Assembly (NCBI RefSeq): GCF_018614955.1
Contig: NZ_JAGGNV010000081.1
Coordinates: 1 to 42,604 of the forward strand
Reading direction: 5' to 3'
DNA from: Variovorax paradoxus
Lineage (GTDB): Bacteria; Pseudomonadota; Gammaproteobacteria; Burkholderiales; Burkholderiaceae_C
Length of the DNA stretch: 42,604 nucleotides
The position numbers and the translations under genes are program-made. The notes under the pieces were generated by a model. That model ran no database searches. It saw only the letters and a list, made by a program, of their open reading frames with translations, and was not told the origin of the DNA. Numbering within the stretch: position 1 is the first letter of the stretch; every line of letters begins with the position of its first letter. Shown piece after piece: positions 16,912 to 26,564 of this stretch.

Positions 16912-17240
16912 CGGGTCTCACGCAAGCGCGGGCGTGCCAGCAACCATCAGCTGGCGCCAGGCATTGCCGAGCGTGCGATCTCGATGATCTGCGACCGCTA
17001 CGCGGACTTCGGCCCGACGCTTGCGGCAGAAAAGCTTTGTGAATGCCAATGGGTCATCCTCAGACCCCTGGCGTACGAGCGCTACAGGCGGCAGCCGCAA
17101 GTCGACATGGGGGCGATCGTGGAGAACAAGCGCCTGAGCCTTGTGCTGCAGACGGCGCGGGTGATCCAGGCTCAGCATGATGATCGTCACGCGTCAAACA
17201 TGCCACATCGCATGAACTCTGGCCGGTTACCGTGGCCAAG
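16912..17240 (+). mobile_element. ISNCY transposase relic with large internal deletion
   Basis: One continuous frame joins an N-terminal piece (SRKRGRASNHQLAPG, then DRYADFGPTLAAEKLCE) to a C-terminal piece (LAYERYRRQPQVDMGAIVENKRL). In intact ISNCY transposases these are separated by roughly 300 residues that include the DDE core. The junction is at about 17048-17065 and is in frame. The C-terminal piece is close to that at about 565-660 of the window, in the same orientation. The relic begins immediately after the stop codon of the CHAT-operon membrane protein. Confidence 0.8.
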
Positions 17241-17274
17241 ATACCCTGCCCGGCGCCAAATGCTCGCGCGAGAT

Positions 17275-17340
17275 TCGCACTCGCACTCGCACTCGCACTC
17301 GCACTCGCAGGCGCACTCGCAGGCGCAGGCGCAGGCGCAG
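17275..17340. repeat. Hexanucleotide tandem repeat, 11 units
   Basis: Eleven contiguous 6-base units, five TCGCAC followed by TCGCAG, GCGCAC, TCGCAG and three GCGCAG. It lies in non-coding sequence between the ISNCY relic and the sigma-54 regulator. Such arrays are prone to copy-number change. It is not CRISPR: the units have no spacers. Confidence 0.85.
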
Positions 17341-17947
17341 AGACCGAGGCCGCGATCCGCACAGCGGGGGGCTCCGCAATGCGGCGGCTCTCGCTCCACC
17401 TCTGGTTTTGAAAGGCCCCGGGTTCAGCGGAAGCGTCAAACTTCTGACGCACGTCACTAGTTCGTTTGGCAGATGCGCGTTCTGCCCTGTGGACGGATGA
17501 TGTGCGCGTTTCGTTGGTTTCGCGGCGAGTCGTGTCGGTAGGTCTCGAACCCCAATGCGGCGTACTTTCTGGTCCACCGAAGCAGCGCTGCATTCGATCG
17601 GAGCGAACATCTTGCTGCGCGTTGCAAGCCAGCGCCGGGGTGAACCACGCTGCGGTATTCGGTCACCGGACCGTAGGCGTGTTCACTGCTGGGTCGGCTG
17701 GACTAAAAAATTCGGGGAGGCGGGTCGCCGCGCGAGGGAGCTGGATCTCGCGCGACGTGAGCCATTGCCATTGCAAAAGAACAAGGGCGTGAGCTCTCCA
17801 AAGTCATGCGATGGAAGTCGACCGCTCTCTTCTGTGACGACGCGAACGCAACACAGGCGCGACGTGGTCCGCGAAGCCTATCGCCAGGCAGCAAGAGTGA
17901 GCGAATCCGGGGATTGCCCACATCGGCGGGTTGAGGACGGACAAAGA
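17341..17947. other. Intergenic stretch upstream of the sigma-54 regulator
   Basis: About 600 bases with no supported gene. The regulator's frame is open back to 17555, but the first 131 codons are Arg/Ser-rich and lack motifs. Minus-strand frames here also lack ribosome sites and family features. It presumably holds the regulator's promoter, which I could not define. Confidence 0.4.
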
Positions 17948-19015
17948 ATGCGCACAAACAGCTCTTCATACGCGCAGACCGCGGTCTGTCCAGAGGACGA
18001 GGGCTGCGGCCAAGTCTGTACGGCGCTGGCGCAGAATCTTGTCGGCCACAGCTCGCCCTTTCGCGAAGCCATGGAGTTGGTGAAGCTCTACGCCGCGTGG
18101 TCCGCGCCGCTGCTGATCGCCGGCGAAACCGGCACCGGCAAGGAGTTGGTCGCGCGCGCGGTGCACTACCAGAGCCAGCGCCGGCACTGCCCGTTCATCC
18201 CGGTCAACTGCGCGACGCTGCCCGACACACTGGTCGAGAGCGAGTTGTTCGGCCACACCCGCGGTGCTTTCACCGACGCCAGCCAAGCGCGCCAGGGCCT
18301 GGTGCGCCTGGCCGAGGGCGGGACGCTGTTCCTGGATGAGGTGGAAGCGCTGTCGCCGCGTGGCCAGGGCGTGCTGCTGCGCTTTCTCCAGGACTCCAGC
18401 TACCGAGCGCTGGGGGGCAACCAGTTGCACCATGCGGACGTGCGCATCGTCGCGGCCTCCAACGTTGACCTGCACGAGAAGGCGGCGGCGCGCATGTTCC
18501 GTGACGACCTGCTGTACCGGCTGGACGCATTTCGCGTCAGCCTGCCGCCGCTTCGCGAGCGTCTTGACGACCTGACCCTGCTGGTGCCGCACCTGCTGGC
18601 CAAGGCGGCGCAACAGACCGACGGCTTTGCGCGCCGCATCGGCGAGCCCGCCCTGGCGCTGCTTCGTGCCTACGACTGGCCCGGCAACGTGCGCCAGCTG
18701 GAGCACGTGCTGCTCAAGGCGCACGTGGTCTGCCAGGGATCCGAGGTCGGCGTCGACGATCTGCGCCGATGCACGCCCGAGCTGGCCCGGATCGGCGTCG
18801 CCGCGATGCCAGCCACCGCCGCGCCTCCCCATTCGCTGCGCGCGGCCAAGCGCGCAGCCGCCGACCAGGCCGAGCGCCGCTTCATCGAGGACTGGCTGTC
18901 GCGGACGGCTGGCAACATCAGCGAGGCCGCACGGTTGACCGGCATCGAACGGGCCTCGCTGAGTCGACTTGTCAAGAAATACGGCGTCAAGGCACGCGCG
19001 CTCGGCAGCGTTTAG
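17948..19015 (+). CDS. Sigma-54-dependent enhancer-binding regulator without sensor domain
   Basis: From ATG 17948 this is 355 residues. After only about 40 residues comes the AAA+ domain: Walker A GETGTGKE (59-66), the sigma-54-contacting loop GAFTDA (106-111, where most members have GAFTGA), Walker B GGTLFLDEVE (124-133), then FRDDLLYRLDAF and the DWPGNVRQLEHVL sensor II region. The C-terminus is a Fis-type helix-turn-helix (NISEAARLTGIERASLSRLV). With no receiver, PAS or GAF domain it resembles PspF/HrpS-type activators, which are controlled by a partner protein or by amount. The short N-terminus has three cysteines (C14, C20, C24). It lies just upstream of the eCIS operon and is its probable activator. 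Confidence 0.9.
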   Translation: MRTNSSSYAQTAVCPEDEGCGQVCTALAQNLVGHSSPFREAMELVKLYAAWSAPLLIAGETGTGKELVARAVHYQSQRRHCPFIPVNCATLPDTLVESELFGHTRGAFTDASQARQGLVRLAEGGTLFLDEVEALSPRGQGVLLRFLQDSSYRALGGNQLHHADVRIVAASNVDLHEKAAARMFRDDLLYRLDAFRVSLPPLRERLDDLTLLVPHLLAKAAQQTDGFARRIGEPALALLRAYDWPGNVRQLEHVLLKAHVVCQGSEVGVDDLRRCTPELARIGVAAMPATAAPPHSLRAAKRAAADQAERRFIEDWLSRTAGNISEAARLTGIERASLSRLVKKYGVKARALGSV

Positions 19016-19111
19016 CGCCGCCTCCCTTTCCCCTCCCCCGCACTTCTCCACTGTTTGGTGGATCGGATTCTCGCGCCGCTCGCGCGGCCCCATGTCGACG
19101 CAAGCACACCC

Positions 19112-19127
19112 GTGTCCGCCACGACAC
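19112..19127. promoter_or_regulatory. Inverted repeat GTGTC-N6-GACAC, candidate upstream activator site
   Basis: Perfect 5-bp arms with a 6-base spacer, about 150 bases upstream of the -24 element, the usual distance for binding of a Fis-type enhancer-binding protein. Short arms make chance occurrence possible. Confidence 0.3.
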
Positions 19128-19249
19128 GCACCCCATGCGCAACAGCGCTCTCCGGAGACCGCCAACGCAAGCGGCTGCGGATGGCAATGGAGGGGCTGTG
19201 CATCTGAACGCACAGCAAGCCCAAAGAGATCTGTCAAAAACTCCAATCG

Positions 19250-19262
19250 AATCAAGCACTTG
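19250..19262 (+). promoter_or_regulatory. IHF binding-site match
   Basis: AATCAAGCACTTG fits the IHF consensus WATCAANNNNTTR at every defined position. It lies 15 bases upstream of the -24 element, in an AT-rich patch. IHF commonly bends DNA between an enhancer and a sigma-54 promoter. The site sits rather near the promoter but is compatible. Confidence 0.5.
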
Positions 19263-19277
19263 CAATTGAGAAGCAGA

Positions 19278-19292
19278 TGGCACGCTTGCTGC
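19278..19292 (+). promoter_or_regulatory. Sigma-54 (-24/-12) promoter for the eCIS operon
   Basis: TGGCACGCTTGCTGC matches TGGCACG-N4-TTGC with one mismatch (CTGC at -12). The invariant GG and GC are correctly 12 bases apart. Transcription would start near 19304, just before the GTG of the first small gene (19320) and about 330 bases before the sheath gene. The adjacent sigma-54 activator gene supports function. Confidence 0.72.
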
Positions 19293-19319
19293 GAGCTGAT
19301 GCGTTCGTGACTTCGTGGG

Positions 19320-19613
19320 GTGGACTTGAATGCCCGGCGCGACGACCTGATTGCGGTGACGGAAGTGGTAGCGGCCCTGGGCCGCTACGTGCGTGCGAAT
19401 CCGCAGGCCTGCGACACCCTCGCGGGCATCGCCGCCTGGTGGCTGCAGCCGCGGACGGCGAGGAGTTCGCCAGACGTTGTCGGTGCGGCGCTGGCCGCGC
19501 TGGTGGCCAGCGGCGAGATGGAGTGCGCATTCGGTCCGGACGGCCAGACGGTGTACCGCGCCGCGCGGCCCGCGGGCCATGAGGGATCGCAGGCGGAGCC
19601 GCCAGGCTCTTGA
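19320..19613 (+). CDS. Small winged-helix-like protein, first gene of eCIS operon
   Basis: A 97-residue protein beginning at GTG 19320. The core (ACDTLAGIAAWWLQPR, then VVGAALAALVASGEMEC and GQTVYRAAR) has the helix-helix-strand-strand pattern of a winged helix-turn-helix. Small proteins of this pattern are found at the front of other eCIS operons. It could be a DNA-binding regulator of the cluster or a structural adaptor; nothing in the sequence decides. The ribosome site is weak and the predicted leader is only about 16 bases, so expression may be low. The next gene starts 24 bases after the stop. Confidence 0.65.
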   Translation: MDLNARRDDLIAVTEVVAALGRYVRANPQACDTLAGIAAWWLQPRTARSSPDVVGAALAALVASGEMECAFGPDGQTVYRAARPAGHEGSQAEPPGS

Positions 19614-19637
19614 TCATCAATTGATGGAGGGGAATGT

Positions 19638-21263
<1,626 letters not shown>

Positions 21264-21278
21264 TCGAGGAAGAACGAC

Positions 21279-21803
21279 ATGGCACAGTTCAGCGTCAACG
21301 CCACCCGCTTCGACCCCTACAAGAACTTCAAATTCCGCGTCAAGTGGGATGGCCGCTACGTGGCCGGCATCTCCAAGGTCGGCGCGCTCAAGCGCAGCAC
21401 CGAGCCGGTGGAGCACCGCGAGGGGGGCGATCCGTCTTCCACGCGCAAGTCTCCGGGCCGCACCAAGTTCGAGGCCATCACGCTGGAGCGCGGCGTCACG
21501 CACGACGTCGAGTTCGAGCGCTGGGCCAACAAGGTCTGGAACTTCGGCTCCGGGCTGGGCGCCGAGGTTTCGCTGGCGAGCTTTCGCAAGGACCTGATCA
21601 TCGAGGTCTACAACGAGGCCGGCCAGCTCGCCATCGCCTACAAGGTGTTCCGCTGCTGGGTGTCGGAGTACCAGGCGCTGCCGGACCTGGACGCCAACGC
21701 CAACGCCGTCGCGATCCAGACCCTGAAGCTCGAGAACGAGGGCTGGGAGCGCGACTACGACGTGGTCGAACCGGCCGAGCCCACCTTCAACGAACCTGCC
21801 TGA
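21279..21803 (+). CDS. Inner tube protein of eCIS (gp19-like)
   Basis: A 174-residue protein of the T4 gp19/Pvc1 tail tube family. It contains FDPYKNFKFRVKWDGRYVAGI at the start (quoted only in part here as KNFKFRVKWDG), then KFEAITLERGVTHD and FRCWVSEYQALPDLDANAN, all typical of tube subunits that stack as hexamers inside the sheath. Start ATG 21279 follows GAGGAAG. It lies 15 bases after the sheath gene; the order sheath then tube is common in eCIS and phages. Confidence 0.93.
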   Translation: MAQFSVNATRFDPYKNFKFRVKWDGRYVAGISKVGALKRSTEPVEHREGGDPSSTRKSPGRTKFEAITLERGVTHDVEFERWANKVWNFGSGLGAEVSLASFRKDLIIEVYNEAGQLAIAYKVFRCWVSEYQALPDLDANANAVAIQTLKLENEGWERDYDVVEPAEPTFNEPA

Positions 21804-21829
21804 ACGACGACCCCGTGCGGAAGGTGGCG

Positions 21830-22540
21830 ATGCGCGCGCTGGCCGGCTCTGAACTGCTGTCGCTGTGGGAGCGTGGCGCCAGCCGCCACGCGCTCGACCG
21901 CAGCGCGCTGCTGGCCGCCGCGGCGCGCCCTGACTGGCCGGCCGAGGCCATCGCCGACCTGCCGCTGGGTGCGGTCAACGCCAGCCTGCTGCAACTGCGC
22001 GCGGCCTGCTTCGGCCCGCGCATCGACGGCCATGCCGACTGCCCGCGATGCGGCCAGCGCCTGGCCTTCGCGCTGGACGCGCGGGACTTGCTCGCCCCTG
22101 CCCATGACGACGACCTGACCCCGCGCGAGGCCGAGGTCGCCGGCCTGCGCGTGCGCGCGCCCAGCCTGCGCGACTTGGCGGCCGTGGCGGCCGACGCGGA
22201 TGCCGAACGCGCCGCGCGCCAGCTATTCGCACGCTGCACCCTGGCCGGCGATGCCGCGCGGTTGGATGAGGCGGCGCTGCGGGCCGTCGAAGAAGTGCTG
22301 GACGCGCTGGACCCGCAGGCCGACCTGGCGCTGGCCCTGCAGTGCGTGGCCTGCGGTCATGCGGACCTGGTGCAGTTGGACGCTGGCCAGCTGCTGTGGG
22401 AAGAGATCGAGGCACGCGCGCTGGTGCTACTGCGCGAGGTGCACCATTTGGCCAGCGCCTACGGCTGGAGCGAGGCTCAGATCCTGGCGCTGACGCCGGT
22501 GCGGCGGGCCAGCTACCTGGCCATGGTGGGGGCGGCATGA
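21830..22540 (+). CDS. T4-type baseplate protein with zinc-ribbon cysteines
   Basis: A 236-residue protein. The pattern LLSLWERGASRHALDRSALLA, a first Cys pair CPRCGQRL, a second CVACGH, and the end EIEARALVLLREVHHLASAYGWSEAQIL with LTPVRRASYLAMV match the 'T4 bacteriophage baseplate protein' genes that follow the tube gene in many eCIS clusters. The four cysteines could hold one zinc. It is probably an assembly or chaperone component rather than a particle core part. ATG 21830 is chosen over upstream GTGs because GGAAGG ends six bases before it. The stop overlaps the next start (ATGA). Confidence 0.8.
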   Translation: MRALAGSELLSLWERGASRHALDRSALLAAAARPDWPAEAIADLPLGAVNASLLQLRAACFGPRIDGHADCPRCGQRLAFALDARDLLAPAHDDDLTPREAEVAGLRVRAPSLRDLAAVAADADAERAARQLFARCTLAGDAARLDEAALRAVEEVLDALDPQADLALALQCVACGHADLVQLDAGQLLWEEIEARALVLLREVHHLASAYGWSEAQILALTPVRRASYLAMVGAA

Positions 22541-23229
22541 CGGGCCTGCTGCACCGCCTGGCCCAGCGCGCCACCGGCAACGCTTGGACAGTGCGCTCGG
22601 ACGTGCGCTTGCCGTTCGGCGCGGATGGCCTCGACCGGCCGCAGGACGACACGGCGCCGCCGCTGATGGAAGCGGCTGTGCCCGAGACCCACGCGCCCGC
22701 GCGGCCCCGGCCGCCCGAGCCAGCTTCGCTCGTCACGGCCGCGCCAGAGCAAGCCGTGCCACCACTCGTGCAATCGCCCGCCGTCGCCGCTCAGCCCGGG
22801 CGCGCGCAGCGCATAACCCGCCAGTCAGCGGCGATGCGCACGCCGGTGGCCACGACGACGCCCGCGCAGCCACCCGGCGCGGCGGCTGTTCCGGCCACCG
22901 CCATGCCTGCCATGGCGTCCCTGCACACACCCGCCCGGCCGCAGTCAACGCCCCCGCCCCGTCGCGAGGAACCTGCGCCGCTGCTGCCGCCGCAGCCCAG
23001 CACCGCAGGCCACGCCGCACCCCTGGCCCAGACGGTGCGGGGCCCGGCAGCGTTCGCCCTCCGGCCGGCGCCGCAGGCTGCTGCCAGCCAAGAGACCGAG
23101 GTCCACATCCACATCGGCCGCATCGACGTGACGGCCTTGCACGAAGCGCCCCGCCCCAAGGCCCGCCCGCGCGAGCGCACGCAACCCGTGTCGCTGGACG
23201 CCTACCTCGCCGCGCGGAGCAAGACATGA
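22537..23229 (+). CDS. Pro/Ala-rich protein with conserved C-terminal beta motif, eCIS
   Basis: A 230-residue protein: a short conserved N-terminus (MTGLLHRLAQRA), about 150 residues of Pro/Ala/Thr-rich sequence likely disordered, and a C-terminal conserved strand ETEVHIHIGRIDVTAL. Equivalents with the same VHIHIGRI-type end occur after the gp51-like gene in other eCIS loci; their function is not known to me. Start is the ATG overlapping the preceding stop, and its own stop overlaps the next start. A linker or scaffold role is possible. Confidence 0.7.
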   Translation: MTGLLHRLAQRATGNAWTVRSDVRLPFGADGLDRPQDDTAPPLMEAAVPETHAPARPRPPEPASLVTAAPEQAVPPLVQSPAVAAQPGRAQRITRQSAAMRTPVATTTPAQPPGAAAVPATAMPAMASLHTPARPQSTPPPRREEPAPLLPPQPSTAGHAAPLAQTVRGPAAFALRPAPQAAASQETEVHIHIGRIDVTALHEAPRPKARPRERTQPVSLDAYLAARSKT

Positions 23230-24563
23230 GCACGGCCCTGGCCATCGCCGGCGTCAGCGCCGTGCTGCGCGACCTGCTCAACGACGGGCTGGTCAACGGC
23301 AACGTCAGCGGCGTGCTGGGCTCCAGCGTGACGGTCAGCCTGCTGGCGCCCGACCGCGTGGTGCCCACCGGCGGCACCGAGGCCTCGCAACTCAACCTGT
23401 TCCTCTACGGTGTGACGCCCAACGCCGGCTGGCGCAACGAGGCCCTGCCCTCGCGCGACGGTGCCGGCCGCGCGCGGCTCACGAACCCGCCGCTGGCGCT
23501 CGACCTGCACTACCTGCTGTCGGCCTACAGCGCCGGGGACCTGCATGCCGAAATCCTGCTGGGCTACGCCATGCAGTTGCTGCACGAGATGCCGGTGCTC
23601 ACGCGCGAGGCCATCCGCACGGCGCTCAACCCCTCGCCCGCCACCGGCGCCACCCTGCCGCCGGCACTGCGCGCGCTGTCCGAATCGGGCCTGGCCGAGC
23701 AGGTGGAGCTGATCAAGATCACGCCACAGCACCTGGGCAACGAGGAGATGTCCAAGCTCTGGACCGCCACGCAAAGCCACTTGCGCCCCAGCATGGCCTA
23801 CAGCGCCTCGGTGGTGCTGATCCAGGCTCAGCGCCCGGCCCGCACGCCGCTGCCGGTGCTCACGCGCGGCCGCATCGACGAAGACACGGGCCGCGAGACC
23901 GGCATCGCCGTGCAGACCAGCCTGCTGCCCAGCGTGCCGGTGCTGGTGCGCGTCGTGCCGCCGCTGCGCCAGCCGGCGGCAGCCATCGGTGACACCGTGG
24001 CCCTGCAGGGTAGCCTGCTCGACGGCGACGACCGCGAAGCCTGGCTGCGGAACGACCGCTTCGACATCGCGCAGATGCTGCCGGTGCTCGCCCCCGCGCC
24101 GGACCGCCCCGCCGCCACCGTGGCCGCCTTCTCGCTGGCCGGCCAGCAGGCCGCGCTACCGGCCGGCGTGTACCGCGTGAGCGTGCGCCTGACGCGGCCC
24201 GATGCGCAGGGCGAGGACCGGCTGCACGAGTCCAACCCGCTGCTGTTGACGCTGGCGCCGCGCATCACCAACCTGCCGCAGACCGTGGCGCGCGCGGGCA
24301 ACGGCTCGGCCAGCGTCTCGATCCAGTTCACGCCCGACCTGCACGAAGGCCAGCGCGCCGTGCTGGTGCTGGGCGCAGCGGAGGTGCTGCCGCAGACGGC
24401 AGGCGCCACGACGAATTCGCTGGTCTTCGTGATCCCCGACGCGCCAGTCGGCGTGCATCTGGCGCGCCTGCGCATCGACGACATCGACAGCCCGATCATC
24501 GACATGGACTTCGAGCCGCCGGAACTGCCGCGCTTCCTGGACCGGACGGTGGAGATCACGTGA
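23226..24563 (+). CDS. Tail cap/terminator protein, Pvc16/DUF4255 family
   Basis: A 445-residue protein. The N-terminal 190 residues are a DUF4255 (Pvc16_N) domain: ALAIAGVSAVLRDLLNDG, LNLFLYGVTPNAGWRNE, LALDLHYLLSAY, LLGYAMQLLHE and KLWTATQSHLRPSMAYSASV. In PVC and Afp particles this protein caps the distal end of the tube and sheath. The C-terminal half is Ig-like beta-rich (VALQGSLLDG, then PRITNLPQTV and VFVIPDAPVGVHLARLRID), longer than in minimal cap proteins. It begins at an ATGA overlap and ends at a GTGA overlap with the ATPase gene. Confidence 0.9.
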   Translation: MSTALAIAGVSAVLRDLLNDGLVNGNVSGVLGSSVTVSLLAPDRVVPTGGTEASQLNLFLYGVTPNAGWRNEALPSRDGAGRARLTNPPLALDLHYLLSAYSAGDLHAEILLGYAMQLLHEMPVLTREAIRTALNPSPATGATLPPALRALSESGLAEQVELIKITPQHLGNEEMSKLWTATQSHLRPSMAYSASVVLIQAQRPARTPLPVLTRGRIDEDTGRETGIAVQTSLLPSVPVLVRVVPPLRQPAAAIGDTVALQGSLLDGDDREAWLRNDRFDIAQMLPVLAPAPDRPAATVAAFSLAGQQAALPAGVYRVSVRLTRPDAQGEDRLHESNPLLLTLAPRITNLPQTVARAGNGSASVSIQFTPDLHEGQRAVLVLGAAEVLPQTAGATTNSLVFVIPDAPVGVHLARLRIDDIDSPIIDMDFEPPELPRFLDRTVEIT

Positions 24564-26512
24564 ACGCGCCCGACCGCCTGCTCGCCTGGAGCGACGCCAA
24601 CCAGCGCCTGCTGGTGGCGGAGTTCGCGCGGCTGGCGGCCCTTTTGGGCGACGGTACGGGCGACGGTACGGGCGACGGTGCGCGCGACGCAGCCGCGGCG
24701 GAAACCGAGGCCGCCGCGCTGCGCGCCGCCATGCCGGCACCGGCCGCCATCGACACGCTGGCGGCGCTGTTCGCGCTCAGCGCCTTCGAGCGCGACCTCC
24801 TGCTTTTGGTGGCCGGCATCGAGATGGACGCGCGCATCGCCACTCTGTGCGCCCAGGGCGGCGGCCCGCCGCATCGGCCGTGGGCCAGCTTCGGCCTCGC
24901 GCTGGCGGTACTGCCGCAGCCACACTGGAGCGCCATCGCGCCGAACGAGCCGCTGCGCCGCTGGCGCCTGCTGGAGGTCGACGAGAGCACCGGCATCGCC
25001 GGCGCCAGGCTGCGCCTGGAAGAGCGCGTGCTGCACTTCATCGCCGGGCTGAACGCGCTGGACCACCGCCTGCAGCCGCTGCTGCAGCCGCAGCCGCCGG
25101 CCGGCGCCATGGGCCGGGACCAGCAGGCCGCGGTCGCGCAATTGCTGGCCCGGCTGCGCGGCGCCACCAGCCGCCTGCCCGCCATCGTGCTCGACGGTGA
25201 CGATGCCCCCGGCCAGCACGACGTGGCTTCGGCCGTCGCGGCCGGACTGGGCGCCGGCCTGTATCGATTGCGTGCGACCGACGTACCGACGGCCGCCGTC
25301 GAGCAGGCCGCTTTCGCCGCGCTGTGGCTGCGCGAGGCTGCGCTGCTGGGCTGCGGGCTGTTGATCCACTGCGAGGAGCGCGAGGCGCAAGCAACCGTGG
25401 CGCGCCTGCTGGAACGCCTGAGCGGCCTCGTCTTCGTCAGCTGCCACGAATTGGCGCTGGGCGACACGCCGCAACTGCGCCAGAACATCGCGCGACCCGA
25501 GGCGCCCGAACGGCTGCAGCTTTGGCACGCCGCGCTGGCCGACAAGGCCGCGGCACTGGGGCCAGTGGTCGACACGCTGGCCACGCAGTACCGCCTGGGC
25601 GCGCGCCGCATCGCGCAGATCGCTGCGCAGGCATGCGGCGACGACGCAGCCGCCAACGCTGCTGCGCTGCACGAGGCCAGCCGCGGCCCGGCCCATGGCA
25701 TGCCGGGCCTGGCCCAGCGCATCGACACGCGCGCGCGCTGGTCCGACCTGGTGCTGCCCGAGGCCCAGCAGGCCGTGCTGCGCCAAATCGCGGCCCACGC
25801 GCGCCACCGGCTCACGGTGCACCACCAATGGGGCTTCGCCGCCCAGGGCGCGCGCGGGCTGGGCATCGCGACGCTGTTCTGGGGTGACAGCGGCACCGGC
25901 AAGACCCTGGCCGCCGAAGTCATCGCCTCGGAACTCGGACTGGCGCTCTACCGCATCGACCTGTCGGCCGTGGTCAGCAAGTACATCGGCGAGACCGAGA
26001 AGAACCTGCGCAAGGTCTTCGACGCGGCCGAGGAAGCCGGCGCCATCCTGCTGTTCGACGAGGCCGACGCGCTGTTCGGCAAGCGCAGCGAGGTCAAGGA
26101 CAGCCACGACCGCTACGCCAACATCGAAGTCAGCTACCTGCTGCAGCGCATGGAGGCCTACGGCGGCCTGGCGATCCTGACGACCAACCACAAGGCCGCG
26201 CTGGACGCCGCGTTCCAGCGCCGCCTGCGCTTCGTCGTGCACTTCCCCTTCCCGGACCAGGCGCAGCGCGAAGGCATCTGGCGCGCGGTGTTCCCGGCCG
26301 GCGTGCCGCTCCATGCCGACATCGACTACGCCAAGCTGGCGCGGCTGAACGTGGCCGGCGGCACCATCCGAAACATCGCGCTGGCGGCCGCCTTTCTGGC
26401 CGCCGAGGCCGGCACGCCCATCGGCATGGCCACGCTGCTGCAGGCCGCGCAACTGGACGCCGCCAAGCGCGACAAGCCGTATTCGGATGCGGAAACGCGG
26501 GGGTGGGTATGA
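24560..26512 (+). CDS. AAA+ ATPase of eCIS (Pvc15-like)
   Basis: A 650-residue protein. The C-terminal half is a classical AAA+ module: Walker A GDSGTGKT (about residues 442-449), Walker B ILLFDEADALFGKRSE (about 497), the sensor-1 region LTTNHK and arginines in FQRRLRF. The N-terminal half is helical, opening with a short DGTG repeat encoded by 12-base units (about 24647-24682). All eCIS loci carry such an ATPase; it is thought to act in assembly or cargo loading and is not part of the particle. It starts at GTG 24560, overlapping the cap gene stop. Confidence 0.92.
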   Translation: MNAPDRLLAWSDANQRLLVAEFARLAALLGDGTGDGTGDGARDAAAAETEAAALRAAMPAPAAIDTLAALFALSAFERDLLLLVAGIEMDARIATLCAQGGGPPHRPWASFGLALAVLPQPHWSAIAPNEPLRRWRLLEVDESTGIAGARLRLEERVLHFIAGLNALDHRLQPLLQPQPPAGAMGRDQQAAVAQLLARLRGATSRLPAIVLDGDDAPGQHDVASAVAAGLGAGLYRLRATDVPTAAVEQAAFAALWLREAALLGCGLLIHCEEREAQATVARLLERLSGLVFVSCHELALGDTPQLRQNIARPEAPERLQLWHAALADKAAALGPVVDTLATQYRLGARRIAQIAAQACGDDAAANAAALHEASRGPAHGMPGLAQRIDTRARWSDLVLPEAQQAVLRQIAAHARHRLTVHHQWGFAAQGARGLGIATLFWGDSGTGKTLAAEVIASELGLALYRIDLSAVVSKYIGETEKNLRKVFDAAEEAGAILLFDEADALFGKRSEVKDSHDRYANIEVSYLLQRMEAYGGLAILTTNHKAALDAAFQRRLRFVVHFPFPDQAQREGIWRAVFPAGVPLHADIDYAKLARLNVAGGTIRNIALAAAFLAAEAGTPIGMATLLQAAQLDAAKRDKPYSDAETRGWV

Positions 26513-26564
26513 CGGCCCGCATCCCATGCCGGCGCCACGCCGAGTGACGAACAGCGAGCACGCC

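Larger units (their letters stand above)
19016..19319. promoter_or_regulatory. Control region of the eCIS operon
   Basis: About 300 bases without a gene. It contains a sigma-54 promoter match, an IHF consensus match and an inverted repeat that could be the activator's enhancer; these are listed separately. The stretch from about 19225 to 19275 is clearly more AT-rich than its surroundings, consistent with a bendable promoter region. Confidence 0.6.

Noticed and set aside
17275..17340. CRISPR array
   Set aside because: Six-base units are directly abutting with no spacers, and there are no cas genes.
17555..17947. 131-residue N-terminal sensor domain for the sigma-54 regulator
   Set aside because: The residues are basic and motif-free with no receiver, PAS or GAF features; ATG 17948 fits better.
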